Source: Porticoccaceae bacterium
Lineage (GTDB): Bacteria; Pseudomonadota; Gammaproteobacteria; Pseudomonadales; Porticoccaceae
Direction of reading: 5' to 3'
Assembly: GCA_024644595.1 (NCBI GenBank)
Contig: JAHEHL010000010.1
Span: 123,685-187,684, forward strand
DNA length: 64,000 nucleotides
Of this stretch, positions 43,456 to 51,217 are shown piece after piece. The translations under genes and the position numbers were made by a program. The notes below the pieces were generated by a model. The model had not been told where the DNA came from. It saw nothing but the letters and a program-made list of their open reading frames with translations, and did not search any database. The number at the start of each line of letters is the position of its first letter. The first letter of the stretch is position 1.

Positions 43456-44838
43456 TCACAAGGTGGCTGACAAGTATTTGGCTTTAAGTTTCAGGTCTGA
43501 GGGCGAGCCGTATTTGTCGCTAACATCTTTGGCCCAACCGCTTATCTCATTGCGCTTGTCCTTCGGACACTCGGCATTTCTGAGTCTTGTTTGCATAGTG
43601 TGCCTGAAGCAGTGGGACGTTGGGCAGGACTGGCCCAGCAGTGCTTCTAGTCGTTTATTGCACGCAGCAGAGGCGCTACCATTTTTCACTTCGTTCTCGG
43701 TCTCAATGACATATCGGGGAAATAGGAAGGTGCTTAACTCTGCTTCAGTAAGTTTCAGTAGAGCTGTTAGAGATGCCCCGACCAATGGAACTATTCGCCG
43801 GCTGTTCTTATTTTTTAGGCCGCGAATGTTGTTTTTATACAGGACCAAGTGCGGTGTTTCAGCCTTCAAATCAACATCCTTTACCAACAAACCGCAGCAC
43901 TCTTTGACGCGCAGGCCCGTGTCGAGCATTAAGTGGATCATACAATCTATTTCGAGCGTGTTAGAGGGCGGCATATTGCGTATTAACCGTATTTGCTCAT
44001 CAGTGAAATCCGCACGCGTTTCTAAATCATCTCCGAGACCGGGTATAAAGAACTTTTCAAAGCAATGCTGTTTATCTGCCTTGATGTCGAGCTGTAGCGA
44101 CACGAAGTTAAACATTGCGGCAATCGATTTTAACTGACGTTGCACCGTGGCTGATTTTTTGGTCTTCAAGCTAGCGGTAATGAAGTTGTTAATGTCTGAA
44201 CGGGAATAGTCGGCAGGGGCTCTGTCGCCACACTGTGCTATAAAGGTGTTCATCACGTTGTTGGCTTCGTTAACGTTTCTACGATTATTGATCCTACCTG
44301 TTATTCGCAAGTACTCGGCTGGATACGCCGATGCTGTGAGCCTAAACTCACCTTGTGCGATCGCCAATGCGCTTCGTTGCGCGTCATCAAGTAAGTGATA
44401 GGGGAAGGGCACTTCGTTGAAACGATAGGCGGCGTAGTCTTGCTCAGATAATCTGTCTCTAATAGTGTCGTCGACGTATTCATAAAAGGCTTGCTTGGCT
44501 TCCTCTGCTCCTTGCGTTGATGCTTTTGCATCGGCTTCTGTAAGGTCGTGCTTAGCCAGCAGCGCAACAGCAGCCTGATAGTTAGACAGTACATTGTTTT
44601 TGGGCAGTCCTTGGCGCAGTCGTTTGAATTGCTCTTCGACAAGTCGATGTTTTTCTTGGTAGAGTGCGGCAGCAACACTCTTATCACTTTGCTTTAGTGA
44701 GATTTCTATAAACGGCTTGGGATACTGGTCTGATAGATCGGCAGGAACACGCCTTCTATAGTAGTAGGTATTTCTGTTGCTTCTTTTAAACAGATATTTC
44801 ATTGAGATGGTGTAAGTGCCGACGTTGAATTGCATCAT
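43456..44838 (-). CDS. Tyrosine recombinase (island integrase)
   Basis: A 460-residue phage-type integrase. The N-terminus (YLFKRSNRNTYYYRRRVPADL) is the short beta-rich domain common in island integrases, followed by a SAM-like core-binding domain and the catalytic domain: Arg in DTGLRVKECC (about 308), His and Arg in HCFRHTMQ (about 409-412) and Tyr in DKYGS (about 443). It begins 100 bp from the tRNA-Arg and points away from it, the usual layout for tRNA-targeting islands. A second ATG follows the first; a third start at Met13 is possible. Confidence 0.93.
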   Translation of the reverse strand: MMQFNVGTYTISMKYLFKRSNRNTYYYRRRVPADLSDQYPKPFIEISLKQSDKSVAAALYQEKHRLVEEQFKRLRQGLPKNNVLSNYQAAVALLAKHDLTEADAKASTQGAEEAKQAFYEYVDDTIRDRLSEQDYAAYRFNEVPFPYHLLDDAQRSALAIAQGEFRLTASAYPAEYLRITGRINNRRNVNEANNVMNTFIAQCGDRAPADYSRSDINNFITASLKTKKSATVQRQLKSIAAMFNFVSLQLDIKADKQHCFEKFFIPGLGDDLETRADFTDEQIRLIRNMPPSNTLEIDCMIHLMLDTGLRVKECCGLLVKDVDLKAETPHLVLYKNNIRGLKNKNSRRIVPLVGASLTALLKLTEAELSTFLFPRYVIETENEVKNGSASAACNKRLEALLGQSCPTSHCFRHTMQTRLRNAECPKDKRNEISGWAKDVSDKYGSPSDLKLKAKYLSATL

Positions 44839-44859
44839 AACGTAAAAAAAACCTCTAGT

Positions 44860-44881
44860 GTGTGTACATTTGTGTGTACAT
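44860..44881. promoter_or_regulatory. Putative integrase arm-binding/operator element
   Basis: TGTGTACA-tt-TGTGTGTACA with flanking bases, 22 bp identical to 17550-17571 and one base off 37814-37835. It lies 22-43 bp before the integrase start. Each island end carries it, which suits arm-type recombinase sites or an integrase operator. Confidence 0.55.
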
Positions 44882-44937
44882 CGCTAAAGGCTTTTTCGGC
44901 TAGAACCCCTTTATTTGCTGGGTTCTGCAATCTTATT

Positions 44938-45014
44938 TGGTGCACCCGGAGGGATTCGAACCCCCGACCAAGTGGTTCGAAGCCACCTACTCTATCCAGC
45001 TGAGCTACGGGTGC
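44938..45014 (-). tRNA. tRNA-Arg (anticodon TCG)
   Basis: Complete cloverleaf on the minus strand. The acceptor begins GCACCCG and ends CGGGTGC-A-CCA, with CCA encoded. D arm GCTCAGCTGGATAGAGT, anticodon loop CTTCGAA with anticodon TCG, T loop TTCGAAT. The 3'-terminal 14 bp (44938-44951) is the attachment core repeated at 17434. A short hairpin AGAACCC/GGGTTCT lies just past its 3' end. Confidence 0.95.
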
Positions 45015-45064
45015 GTAATAACGCGGTTTGACATAATAATGTAGGCCACAAGCTGGCCTGGGTG

Positions 45065-45388
45065 TTACCGCTCCAGATACTGGAGTTTGTTTTCCACGCC
45101 GTCCCACTCTGCTGCATCGGGGGCGGGGTCTTTCTGTTCAGTGATATTCGGCCACACATCGGCAAGTTCGGCATTGAGCTCGAGAAACACTTCCTGACCT
45201 GCGGGGATCTCATCTTCGGCGTAAATAGCATTGGCCGGGCATTCTGGTTCACAGAGAGCGCAGTCGATACATTCATCCGGGTGAATCACCAGGAAATTTG
45301 GGCCTTCATAAAAACAGTCTACAGGACATACTTCTACACAGTCTGTGTATTTGCACTTAATGCAGTTGTCGCCGACGATAAAGGTCAT
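45065..45388 (-). CDS. fdxA: 7Fe ferredoxin FdxA
   Basis: A 107-residue ferredoxin of the [3Fe-4S][4Fe-4S] type. N-terminal [22 protein letters not shown] and second motif [12 protein letters not shown]. It follows mutS on the same strand by about 115 bp, the same order as in Pseudomonas. Soluble, cytoplasmic electron carrier. Confidence 0.95.
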   Translation of the reverse strand: MTFIVGDNCIKCKYTDCVEVCPVDCFYEGPNFLVIHPDECIDCALCEPECPANAIYAEDEIPAGQEVFLELNAELADVWPNITEQKDPAPDAAEWDGVENKLQYLER

Positions 45389-45503
45389 TGGTTTGTTCTC
45401 GTGTCAGTGTTCGAAGTCCTAATTTGGCCGGCATTATAACAGCTACCAGCTCGCTGTGAATGCCCGCTGGCGCTTTTTTGTGATTAACTTTTTGGCTCTG
45501 AAG

Positions 45504-48080
45504 CTAGAGCATTTTTTTCAGTTCGTAGAGCAGGTCGAGCGCGTCTCTGGGTGAGAGTTCATCGGGTTTTAACCGTTCCAGTCGTTCTTGCAGCTGCAGG
45601 TTAATGGGTGGTAAAAACAGTTCACTCTGGTGGGGGGCGGAACCGGTCGAGTGCGATGGATCCGGAGTGATCACTGCATGACTGCCGGATTCCAGTAGAG
45701 CAAGCTCCTGACGTGCGAGACTGATCACCTGGTCGGGTATGCCGGCCAGTTTGGCCACCTGAATTCCATAACTTTTGTTTGCTGGGCCTTCCTGAATGCT
45801 GTGCAGAAAGACAATACTCTCGTTGTACTCAGTGGCGCCAAGGTGGATATTACTGGCGGTCGCAATTTTCTCTGGCAGCGAGGTGAGCTCGAAATAGTGA
45901 GTGGCGAAGAGGGTAAACGCCTGGACTTTGTCGGCCAGGTAGAAGGCACAAGCCCAGGCCAGTGACAGTCCGTCAAAGGTGCTGGTACCGCGACCTACTT
46001 CATCCATCAAGACCAGACTGCGCGCGCTGGCATTGTGCAAAATATTGGCAGTTTCGGTCATCTCAACCATAAAGGTTGAGCGTCCACCGGCGAGGTCGTC
46101 GGAGGAGCCAATGCGGGTAAATATGCGGTCGACCACACCGATGGTTGCCGAGCTGGCGGGAACAAAACTGCCGATCTGAGCGAGCAGGACAATCAGCGCA
46201 GCCTGACGCATATAAGTCGATTTACCGCCCATATTGGGGCCGGTAATAATCAGCATTTTGCGGTCGTGATGCATCTCCAGATCATTGGCTACAAAGGGTT
46301 CGCTGGAGACTTTTTCTACCACAGGATGACGACCGGCCTGAATGGAGATGCCGGGCTCGGAGGTGAGGAGCGGCTGGCAAAAATTAAGGCTGTGAGCACG
46401 TTCAGCCAGTGTCGTCAAAACATCCACTTCGGCAACTGCTGCCGAGCAGCTCTGCAGTTGAGCCAGACTTTGGTTAAGTTTCTCGAGGAGTTCGTCGTAG
46501 AGGTATTTCTCTCGCGCAAGAGAACGGCTTTTGGCGCTCAGTGCTTTATCTTCAAACTCTTTTAGCTCTGGGGTAATAAAACGTTCGGCATTTTTTAGCG
46601 TTTGGCGGCGAATATAGTCCACCGGTGCGTTGTCACTTTGACCACGAGAAATCTCAATGTAATAGCCGTGCACACGGTTATAGCCGACTTTCAAAGTGGC
46701 GATGCCTGTGCGCGCTTTTTCGCGTTCTTCCATTTCCAGCAAGAACTTTCCGGCATTGGTGTTCAGTGCGCGCAACTCGTCGAGTTCGCTATCGTAGCCG
46801 TCGGCAATCACGCCGCCCTCGCGAATCACTACCGGTGGATTTTCCTTGATCGCACTGTCGAGTAGTTCGACCAGTTCTGGCATGGGCTCGGCTAGTCTGG
46901 CAAGCTCGCTTAAATGGTCCGCGGGTATATTTGCCAGTCCACTTGCCAGCTGCGGCAGCACTGCCAGAGATTCATGCAGACGAGTCAGGTCTCGTGGTCT
47001 GGCAGAACGCAATGCCACACGGGTGAGAATCCGCTCCATATCGCCAACCTGCTTTAGATACTCATGCAGGGTTTCGTAGAGATAATTGTTATGCAGCGCG
47101 GCGATGGACTGTTGACGTGCCTGCAAGATAGTCAGGTTTTGCAGTGGACGATTCAGCCAGCGTCGCAGCAAGCGGCTGGCCATGCTGGTCGCACTGGTAT
47201 CGAGTACATCAAACAGGGTGTTTTCCTGGCCGCCGCTAAGATTGATATCAAGCTCTAGGTTACGTCGGCTGGAGGCGTCAAGGGCAACGGCCTCGTCGCG
47301 ATTTTCCGCGGCAATACTGCGAATGTGGGGTAGGGCGCCGCGCTGGGTATCGCGGGCATATTGCAGTAGACAGCCGGCCGCACTGATTGCAACTGACAGA
47401 TGGTCGCAGCCAAAGCCGCTCAAATCTTTGGTGCCAAACTGTTTGCACAGCAGTCGCAGAGCACTGTCGAGATCAAACTCCCAATCTGGACGGCGCTTGA
47501 CGCCTTGTCGCAGGTTGAAAAAATCATAGTCTTGGAATGTATCGGCAAGTAATATTTCTACCGGATTAAGTCGCTGCAGCTCGCTGAGCAGTTCTTCTTC
47601 ACTGGCCAGTTCAAGCAACTGAAAGCGCCCGCTGCTCATATCCAGCGAGGCCAATCCGATACGCTGATCACTGCCAGCAATGGCAACCAAAAGGTTGTCG
47701 CGATTGGCATCCAGAAGCGCTTCATCACTTATAGTACCCGGTGTCAGAACACGCACTACTTGGCGCTCGACTGGGCCTTTGCTGGTTTCCGGGTCGCCCA
47801 CCTGTTCACAGATAGCAACCGAATATCCCTGTTTCACTAATTTGCCGAGGTAGCTCTCCGCAGAGTGGTAGGGCACCCCGCACATGGGAATGGGGTTGCC
47901 GTTGGCTTTGCCACGTGCGGTCAGGGTAATGTCGAGTACTTGGCTGGTGCGTTTAGCGTCGTCAAAAAACAGCTCATAGAAGTCGCCCATCCGGTAGAAG
48001 AGAATATCATTGGGGTGCTCCGCTTTGATACGCAGGAACTGCTGCATCATGGGTGTGTGCTGTGTTGAAGAAGATTCCAT
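45504..48080 (-). CDS. mutS: DNA mismatch repair protein MutS
   Basis: MutS recognises mismatches and starts repair with MutL. The 858-residue protein has the mismatch-contact motif region near the start ([11 protein letters not shown], with the Phe-x-Glu element), a middle lever/clamp region and an ABC-type ATPase domain with GPNMGGKST near residue 612 and [19 protein letters not shown]. Length is close to E. coli (853). A leader of 257 bp separates it from the divergent cNMP-binding gene. Confidence 0.98.
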   Translation of the reverse strand: MESSSTQHTPMMQQFLRIKAEHPNDILFYRMGDFYELFFDDAKRTSQVLDITLTARGKANGNPIPMCGVPYHSAESYLGKLVKQGYSVAICEQVGDPETSKGPVERQVVRVLTPGTISDEALLDANRDNLLVAIAGSDQRIGLASLDMSSGRFQLLELASEEELLSELQRLNPVEILLADTFQDYDFFNLRQGVKRRPDWEFDLDSALRLLCKQFGTKDLSGFGCDHLSVAISAAGCLLQYARDTQRGALPHIRSIAAENRDEAVALDASSRRNLELDINLSGGQENTLFDVLDTSATSMASRLLRRWLNRPLQNLTILQARQQSIAALHNNYLYETLHEYLKQVGDMERILTRVALRSARPRDLTRLHESLAVLPQLASGLANIPADHLSELARLAEPMPELVELLDSAIKENPPVVIREGGVIADGYDSELDELRALNTNAGKFLLEMEEREKARTGIATLKVGYNRVHGYYIEISRGQSDNAPVDYIRRQTLKNAERFITPELKEFEDKALSAKSRSLAREKYLYDELLEKLNQSLAQLQSCSAAVAEVDVLTTLAERAHSLNFCQPLLTSEPGISIQAGRHPVVEKVSSEPFVANDLEMHHDRKMLIITGPNMGGKSTYMRQAALIVLLAQIGSFVPASSATIGVVDRIFTRIGSSDDLAGGRSTFMVEMTETANILHNASARSLVLMDEVGRGTSTFDGLSLAWACAFYLADKVQAFTLFATHYFELTSLPEKIATASNIHLGATEYNESIVFLHSIQEGPANKSYGIQVAKLAGIPDQVISLARQELALLESGSHAVITPDPSHSTGSAPHQSELFLPPINLQLQERLERLKPDELSPRDALDLLYELKKML

Positions 48081-48337
48081 AAGGGTCCTGATTTAACCGC
48101 CGTCCATTTTGCCTGTGTTTTGTTTATTGCCGCGTGAAGCGGCGTTTGCCGATGGCCTCAATGGTAACGCAAAACCGCTTGTGGCAGTAGCAGCACGCCG
48201 CTATTTGGTGGCTCTTACATGCGCTCTGTGTTCGGCGCTGTCAAACCTTTACTGGCGCACGCGCGCTGCTATACAAGGACCTATGCATAATAGTATTATT
48301 CAAAAATAGATAAACTGACAGACTGTGGCTAACATAG

Positions 48338-48964
48338 ATGAGTGATACGGAAAACAACGCCAGCGGCGATAACCAACTTCAGGTTCAGTTGCAGGCGCTA
48401 CTGCCGTCGCTATTGCCAGCACTCTCTGCGGCGGAGATTGGCAGTTTGATCCCGTTTTTGCAGGAGAAAAAGCTATCAGCCGGGCATATTCTGATGACTC
48501 AGGGTGCCCCTGATTGTGAAATCTATTTTCTGCTGGACGGCGCCTTTGTGGTGTTTGAGAAAATTAGAATCAATTGCTCGCCGCTGGTTTTGAAAACCGC
48601 TGAGTTTCCCGGGCCCTGTATTTTGGGTGAGGTGAATAGTCTTACCGAGGGAGCCAGGTCGGCGACTGTGGTAGCCAAACAACCTTGTCAGTCCTGGGTG
48701 CTGAGTGAGGCAAAGTTCGCCGAGATAACCCGCGCCAACCCCCAGTTGGCGATTCGTCTGTTAAAGGTATTCGGTGGAATTATCTACCGAAGGCAAAAGG
48801 CATTTCAGCATCGGGTCAGAGGCAACATTTTGAGTGATGGCCAAAGTATTGAAGCGGCAATCCATAAGCTCGGGCGCTATACAGGCAAGGTTTCCAGAGC
48901 AGATACGGCTCTGGCAGAACGGCTGTTTAGTGCTGATTTGGAAGGCGAAAATTACACCACCTGA
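48338..48964 (+). CDS. Cyclic-nucleotide-binding domain protein (no HTH)
   Basis: A 208-residue soluble protein. Residues about 35-150 form a CRP-type cNMP-binding domain (LSAGHILMTQGAPDCEIYFLLDGAFVV, then GEVNSLTEGARSATVVAKQ), followed by a short helical end. No DNA-binding helix-turn-helix is present, so it likely acts by protein contact or in a signalling complex. It precedes siaC by 81 bp and shares the locus with a nucleotide cyclase, making it the likely reader of that cyclase's product. Confidence 0.85.
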   Translation: MSDTENNASGDNQLQVQLQALLPSLLPALSAAEIGSLIPFLQEKKLSAGHILMTQGAPDCEIYFLLDGAFVVFEKIRINCSPLVLKTAEFPGPCILGEVNSLTEGARSATVVAKQPCQSWVLSEAKFAEITRANPQLAIRLLKVFGGIIYRRQKAFQHRVRGNILSDGQSIEAAIHKLGRYTGKVSRADTALAERLFSADLEGENYTT

Positions 48965-49045
48965 TCCATTGACCCATTTATCCATTGATTCAGGCTCTGC
49001 TTGGCAGTGGTCGGATTAAGAATTTAGATATTGTCGGAGCACGAT

Positions 49046-49408
49046 ATGATTATTGCAGCCACTAATCGAACCCCTGAAATTATCTTTTCCGCCTCCGGTT
49101 GCACGGTTAAGGGCGAATGTTACCCGGAAGATATTACCGAGCTGTCGAAGCCGGTTATGAAGAAGCTGGCGAAAGATCTGGCGCAGTCGGATGCATACAG
49201 CATTAATATCGAGCTGCACTATTTCAACAGCTCGTCAGCCAAGTTTTTGTTCGATGTGTTTGAGTTTCTCGACAATGCCGCTTCACAGGGCAAAGAGATC
49301 GAGGTTACCTGGTTTTATCGGCAAGACGATGACTCCATGGAAGAGGCGGGCGGCGAGTTCCAGGAAGATCTGGAAAACGTCTTGTTCAAAATGGCAATGC
49401 TTAACTAG
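49046..49408 (+). CDS. siaC: SiaC-family regulatory phosphoprotein (DUF1987)
   Basis: A 120-residue SiaC homologue. In Pseudomonas, SiaC is phosphorylated by SiaB and dephosphorylated by SiaA; unphosphorylated SiaC activates the diguanylate cyclase SiaD. The family core YFNSSSAKFLFDVFEFLD is present; the phosphorylation site region reads NSSS at 61-64 where the family usually has Asn-Thr-Ser-Ser. ATG 49046 has GGAG at 49036-49039; a TTG at 49031 in frame is less likely. Function here is inferred from family and neighbours. Confidence 0.85.
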   Translation: MIIAATNRTPEIIFSASGCTVKGECYPEDITELSKPVMKKLAKDLAQSDAYSINIELHYFNSSSAKFLFDVFEFLDNAASQGKEIEVTWFYRQDDDSMEEAGGEFQEDLENVLFKMAMLN

Positions 49409-49465
49409 GTGAACTTTTTGACGCTTATCCAGGGGCAATTTGGCTAAGGACACAGGACCTTGATA

Positions 49466-50002
49466 ATGGACAGTAAATCGATTCAGCTTCACGAAATCAT
49501 GATCACCCGCGGCACCTTTTTTTGTTATGCCGGGCCGCTGTCTGAAACGGTGTTAACCAGCATTTCTTCCGGGGTTAAATGCCAGTTGGCGGATACCGGA
49601 AATACGGTCTCTGTGATCAATAAGGTCTTTGGTATTTTTGTTGAGCAGGCACAAAACATTATTCGCTATTCCTGTGAGCGCATCGACGGCGGCGGTGTGG
49701 GGTCGGTCTCTATCAGCAGTACCGATAGCGGCTTTAAGATTGAGGCGATTAATGAAATCAGCCAGGCTGACAGGCTCAGGGTTGGTGAGGCGCTGGAAAA
49801 GCTCCAGGCGATGGATGGGACCCAGCTCAAGCAGGCTTACAAAGAGCGCATAAAGTCAGCGCCGCCAGAAGGCAGTCTCGGAGCCGGTTTAGGGTTTATT
49901 GAAGTAGCGCGAAGAAGTTCAAGGTTTGATTTTTCTTTCGAAGAGCACGACGGCACAACGCTATTCCTCTACCGTGGCTGGGTTGATCTTCCCGCCGGAT
50001 AG
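49466..50002 (+). CDS. siaB: SiaB-family protein kinase
   Basis: A 178-residue SiaB homologue (DUF6272), which in Pseudomonas phosphorylates SiaC. Family features: helix with FVEQAQNIIRYS, then a GHKL-like beta-sheet region with GSLGAGLGFIEVARRS. ATG 49466 has AGGA at 49453-49456; a TTG two codons upstream is an alternative. It lies 57 bp after siaC and 14 bp before the convergent cyclase gene. Confidence 0.85.
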   Translation: MDSKSIQLHEIMITRGTFFCYAGPLSETVLTSISSGVKCQLADTGNTVSVINKVFGIFVEQAQNIIRYSCERIDGGGVGSVSISSTDSGFKIEAINEISQADRLRVGEALEKLQAMDGTQLKQAYKERIKSAPPEGSLGAGLGFIEVARRSSRFDFSFEEHDGTTLFLYRGWVDLPAG

Positions 50003-50016
50003 TGCCAGATCTCAAG

Positions 50017-51060
50017 TCATTCCAGAGTTCGAGAGTTCTTAATATGCCCGTCTATCAGCTCCAGCGCCTCACTAAACGATTCTCTTAATTGATCAATTTC
50101 CTTTTTGTCCAGGCTGTCCAGCCGTGCAATCAGATGCGAACGGTCGGCTTTAATCCGTATCACGGAATCTTCAGCGCTTGCATCAAGCACTTTAAATGCG
50201 CGCACCGGGTTGGCGATCCCTTTCAGATGCAGTGTTGGTACCTCAGTGCAGTGAATGGTGTCTTTGACCAAGCTGTAGGTTTCAAAAGAGATATATATTG
50301 AGTCTGGCTCGGCAGCCGACTCCAGTCTTGAGGCCATATTGGCCCCCGCGCCAATCGCGGTGTAGTCAAGGCGATTGTCAGAGCCGAAATTACCCACGGT
50401 ACAATAGCTGGTATGAATGCCGATGCGCGTGCGAAAGGGCTCTTGAAAACCGTATTCTTGCCATTTGTCTGATAGCTCATAGAGCCGTTCCTGCATGGCT
50501 ATTGCCATCGACACGCAGCGGCTGGCGTCTTCTTTGGGGCCGCGGGTTTCGGGGTCGCCAAAAAAAATCATAATTGCATCGCCGATATATTTATCGATGG
50601 TGGCGCCGAACTGCAGGGCAATGGCCGACATTTCATTGAGGTAATAATTGAGGGCCGCGGTCAAATCCTCTGACTCAACGTTGTCAGTGATCGATGTAAA
50701 CCCGACAAGGTCGGAAAAGAAAACGGTGAGTTTTTTGCGCGAACTCTGCAAGCTGACTTCTTGGCTGCCACTGAATATGGTTTCGTAGACTTGCGGGGAA
50801 AGGTACTTGGCCAGCTGTGTCGACAAGCTTACCAGTTGACGATTTTTTTCCGCCGCTTCGCGGGCCAGCTCCGTCTGTCTCTGGGCGCTGCTATCGTTGA
50901 GTTTTACCAGGTGTTTGGTGGTTCTGAGCAGTCGCTCATAGGCGGAAATCAAGCTCAAATGACTGGGATCGGCGGCAAGGGCTGGAGAATGCTCCAGAGC
51001 GGCTTTAATCCCGGAAATGATTTTATCTTCATTGTCAAAAATGCTGTTTTGGCCAGCCAA
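50017..51060 (-). CDS. Class III adenylate/guanylate cyclase
   Basis: A 347-residue cyclase. Residues 40-110 look like a helical/coiled-coil transmitter; residues about 110-290 are the class III cyclase domain: metal ligands Asp117 (FFSDLVGFTSI) and Asp161 (DKYIGDAIMIFFG), Lys157 as the adenine-selecting residue, and Asn241/Arg245 (NMASRLE) for transition-state binding. So it should be active, and cAMP is the likelier product. Start TTG with GGGGGAG upstream. It is divergent from siaA and convergent with siaB, occupying the position that siaD has in Pseudomonas. Confidence 0.9.
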   Translation of the reverse strand: MAGQNSIFDNEDKIISGIKAALEHSPALAADPSHLSLISAYERLLRTTKHLVKLNDSSAQRQTELAREAAEKNRQLVSLSTQLAKYLSPQVYETIFSGSQEVSLQSSRKKLTVFFSDLVGFTSITDNVESEDLTAALNYYLNEMSAIALQFGATIDKYIGDAIMIFFGDPETRGPKEDASRCVSMAIAMQERLYELSDKWQEYGFQEPFRTRIGIHTSYCTVGNFGSDNRLDYTAIGAGANMASRLESAAEPDSIYISFETYSLVKDTIHCTEVPTLHLKGIANPVRAFKVLDASAEDSVIRIKADRSHLIARLDSLDKKEIDQLRESFSEALELIDGHIKNSRTLE

Positions 51061-51217
51061 TGCAGTTCTCCCCCGTCGCTACTTATTCTTATTGGACAGT
51101 TGAATAACAGCATGTTTTCTTGACAAAATCTATCCATTTATGGATATTTGAATTCGGCCTGTGCGCGCTGTCCCTTCACCAGTTGCTAAATCAAGGTTTT
51201 CCACCCGAGAGTTCTGA

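Larger units (their letters stand above)
17434..44951. mobile_element. Composite genomic island in tRNA-Arg(TCG)
   Basis: About 27.5 kb bounded by two copies of a 14-bp sequence, TGGTGCACCCGGAG, which is the 3' end (with CCA) of the tRNA-Arg gene on the minus strand. The right copy is inside the intact tRNA; the left copy stands alone. A tyrosine recombinase lies next to the tRNA and points away from it. The interior is AT-richer than the flanks. A left-end segment and a piece of the polymerase-like gene are duplicated within it, indicating at least two related elements in tandem. No conjugation or phage structural genes are visible, so it may be mobilised by others or be immobile. Confidence 0.85.
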
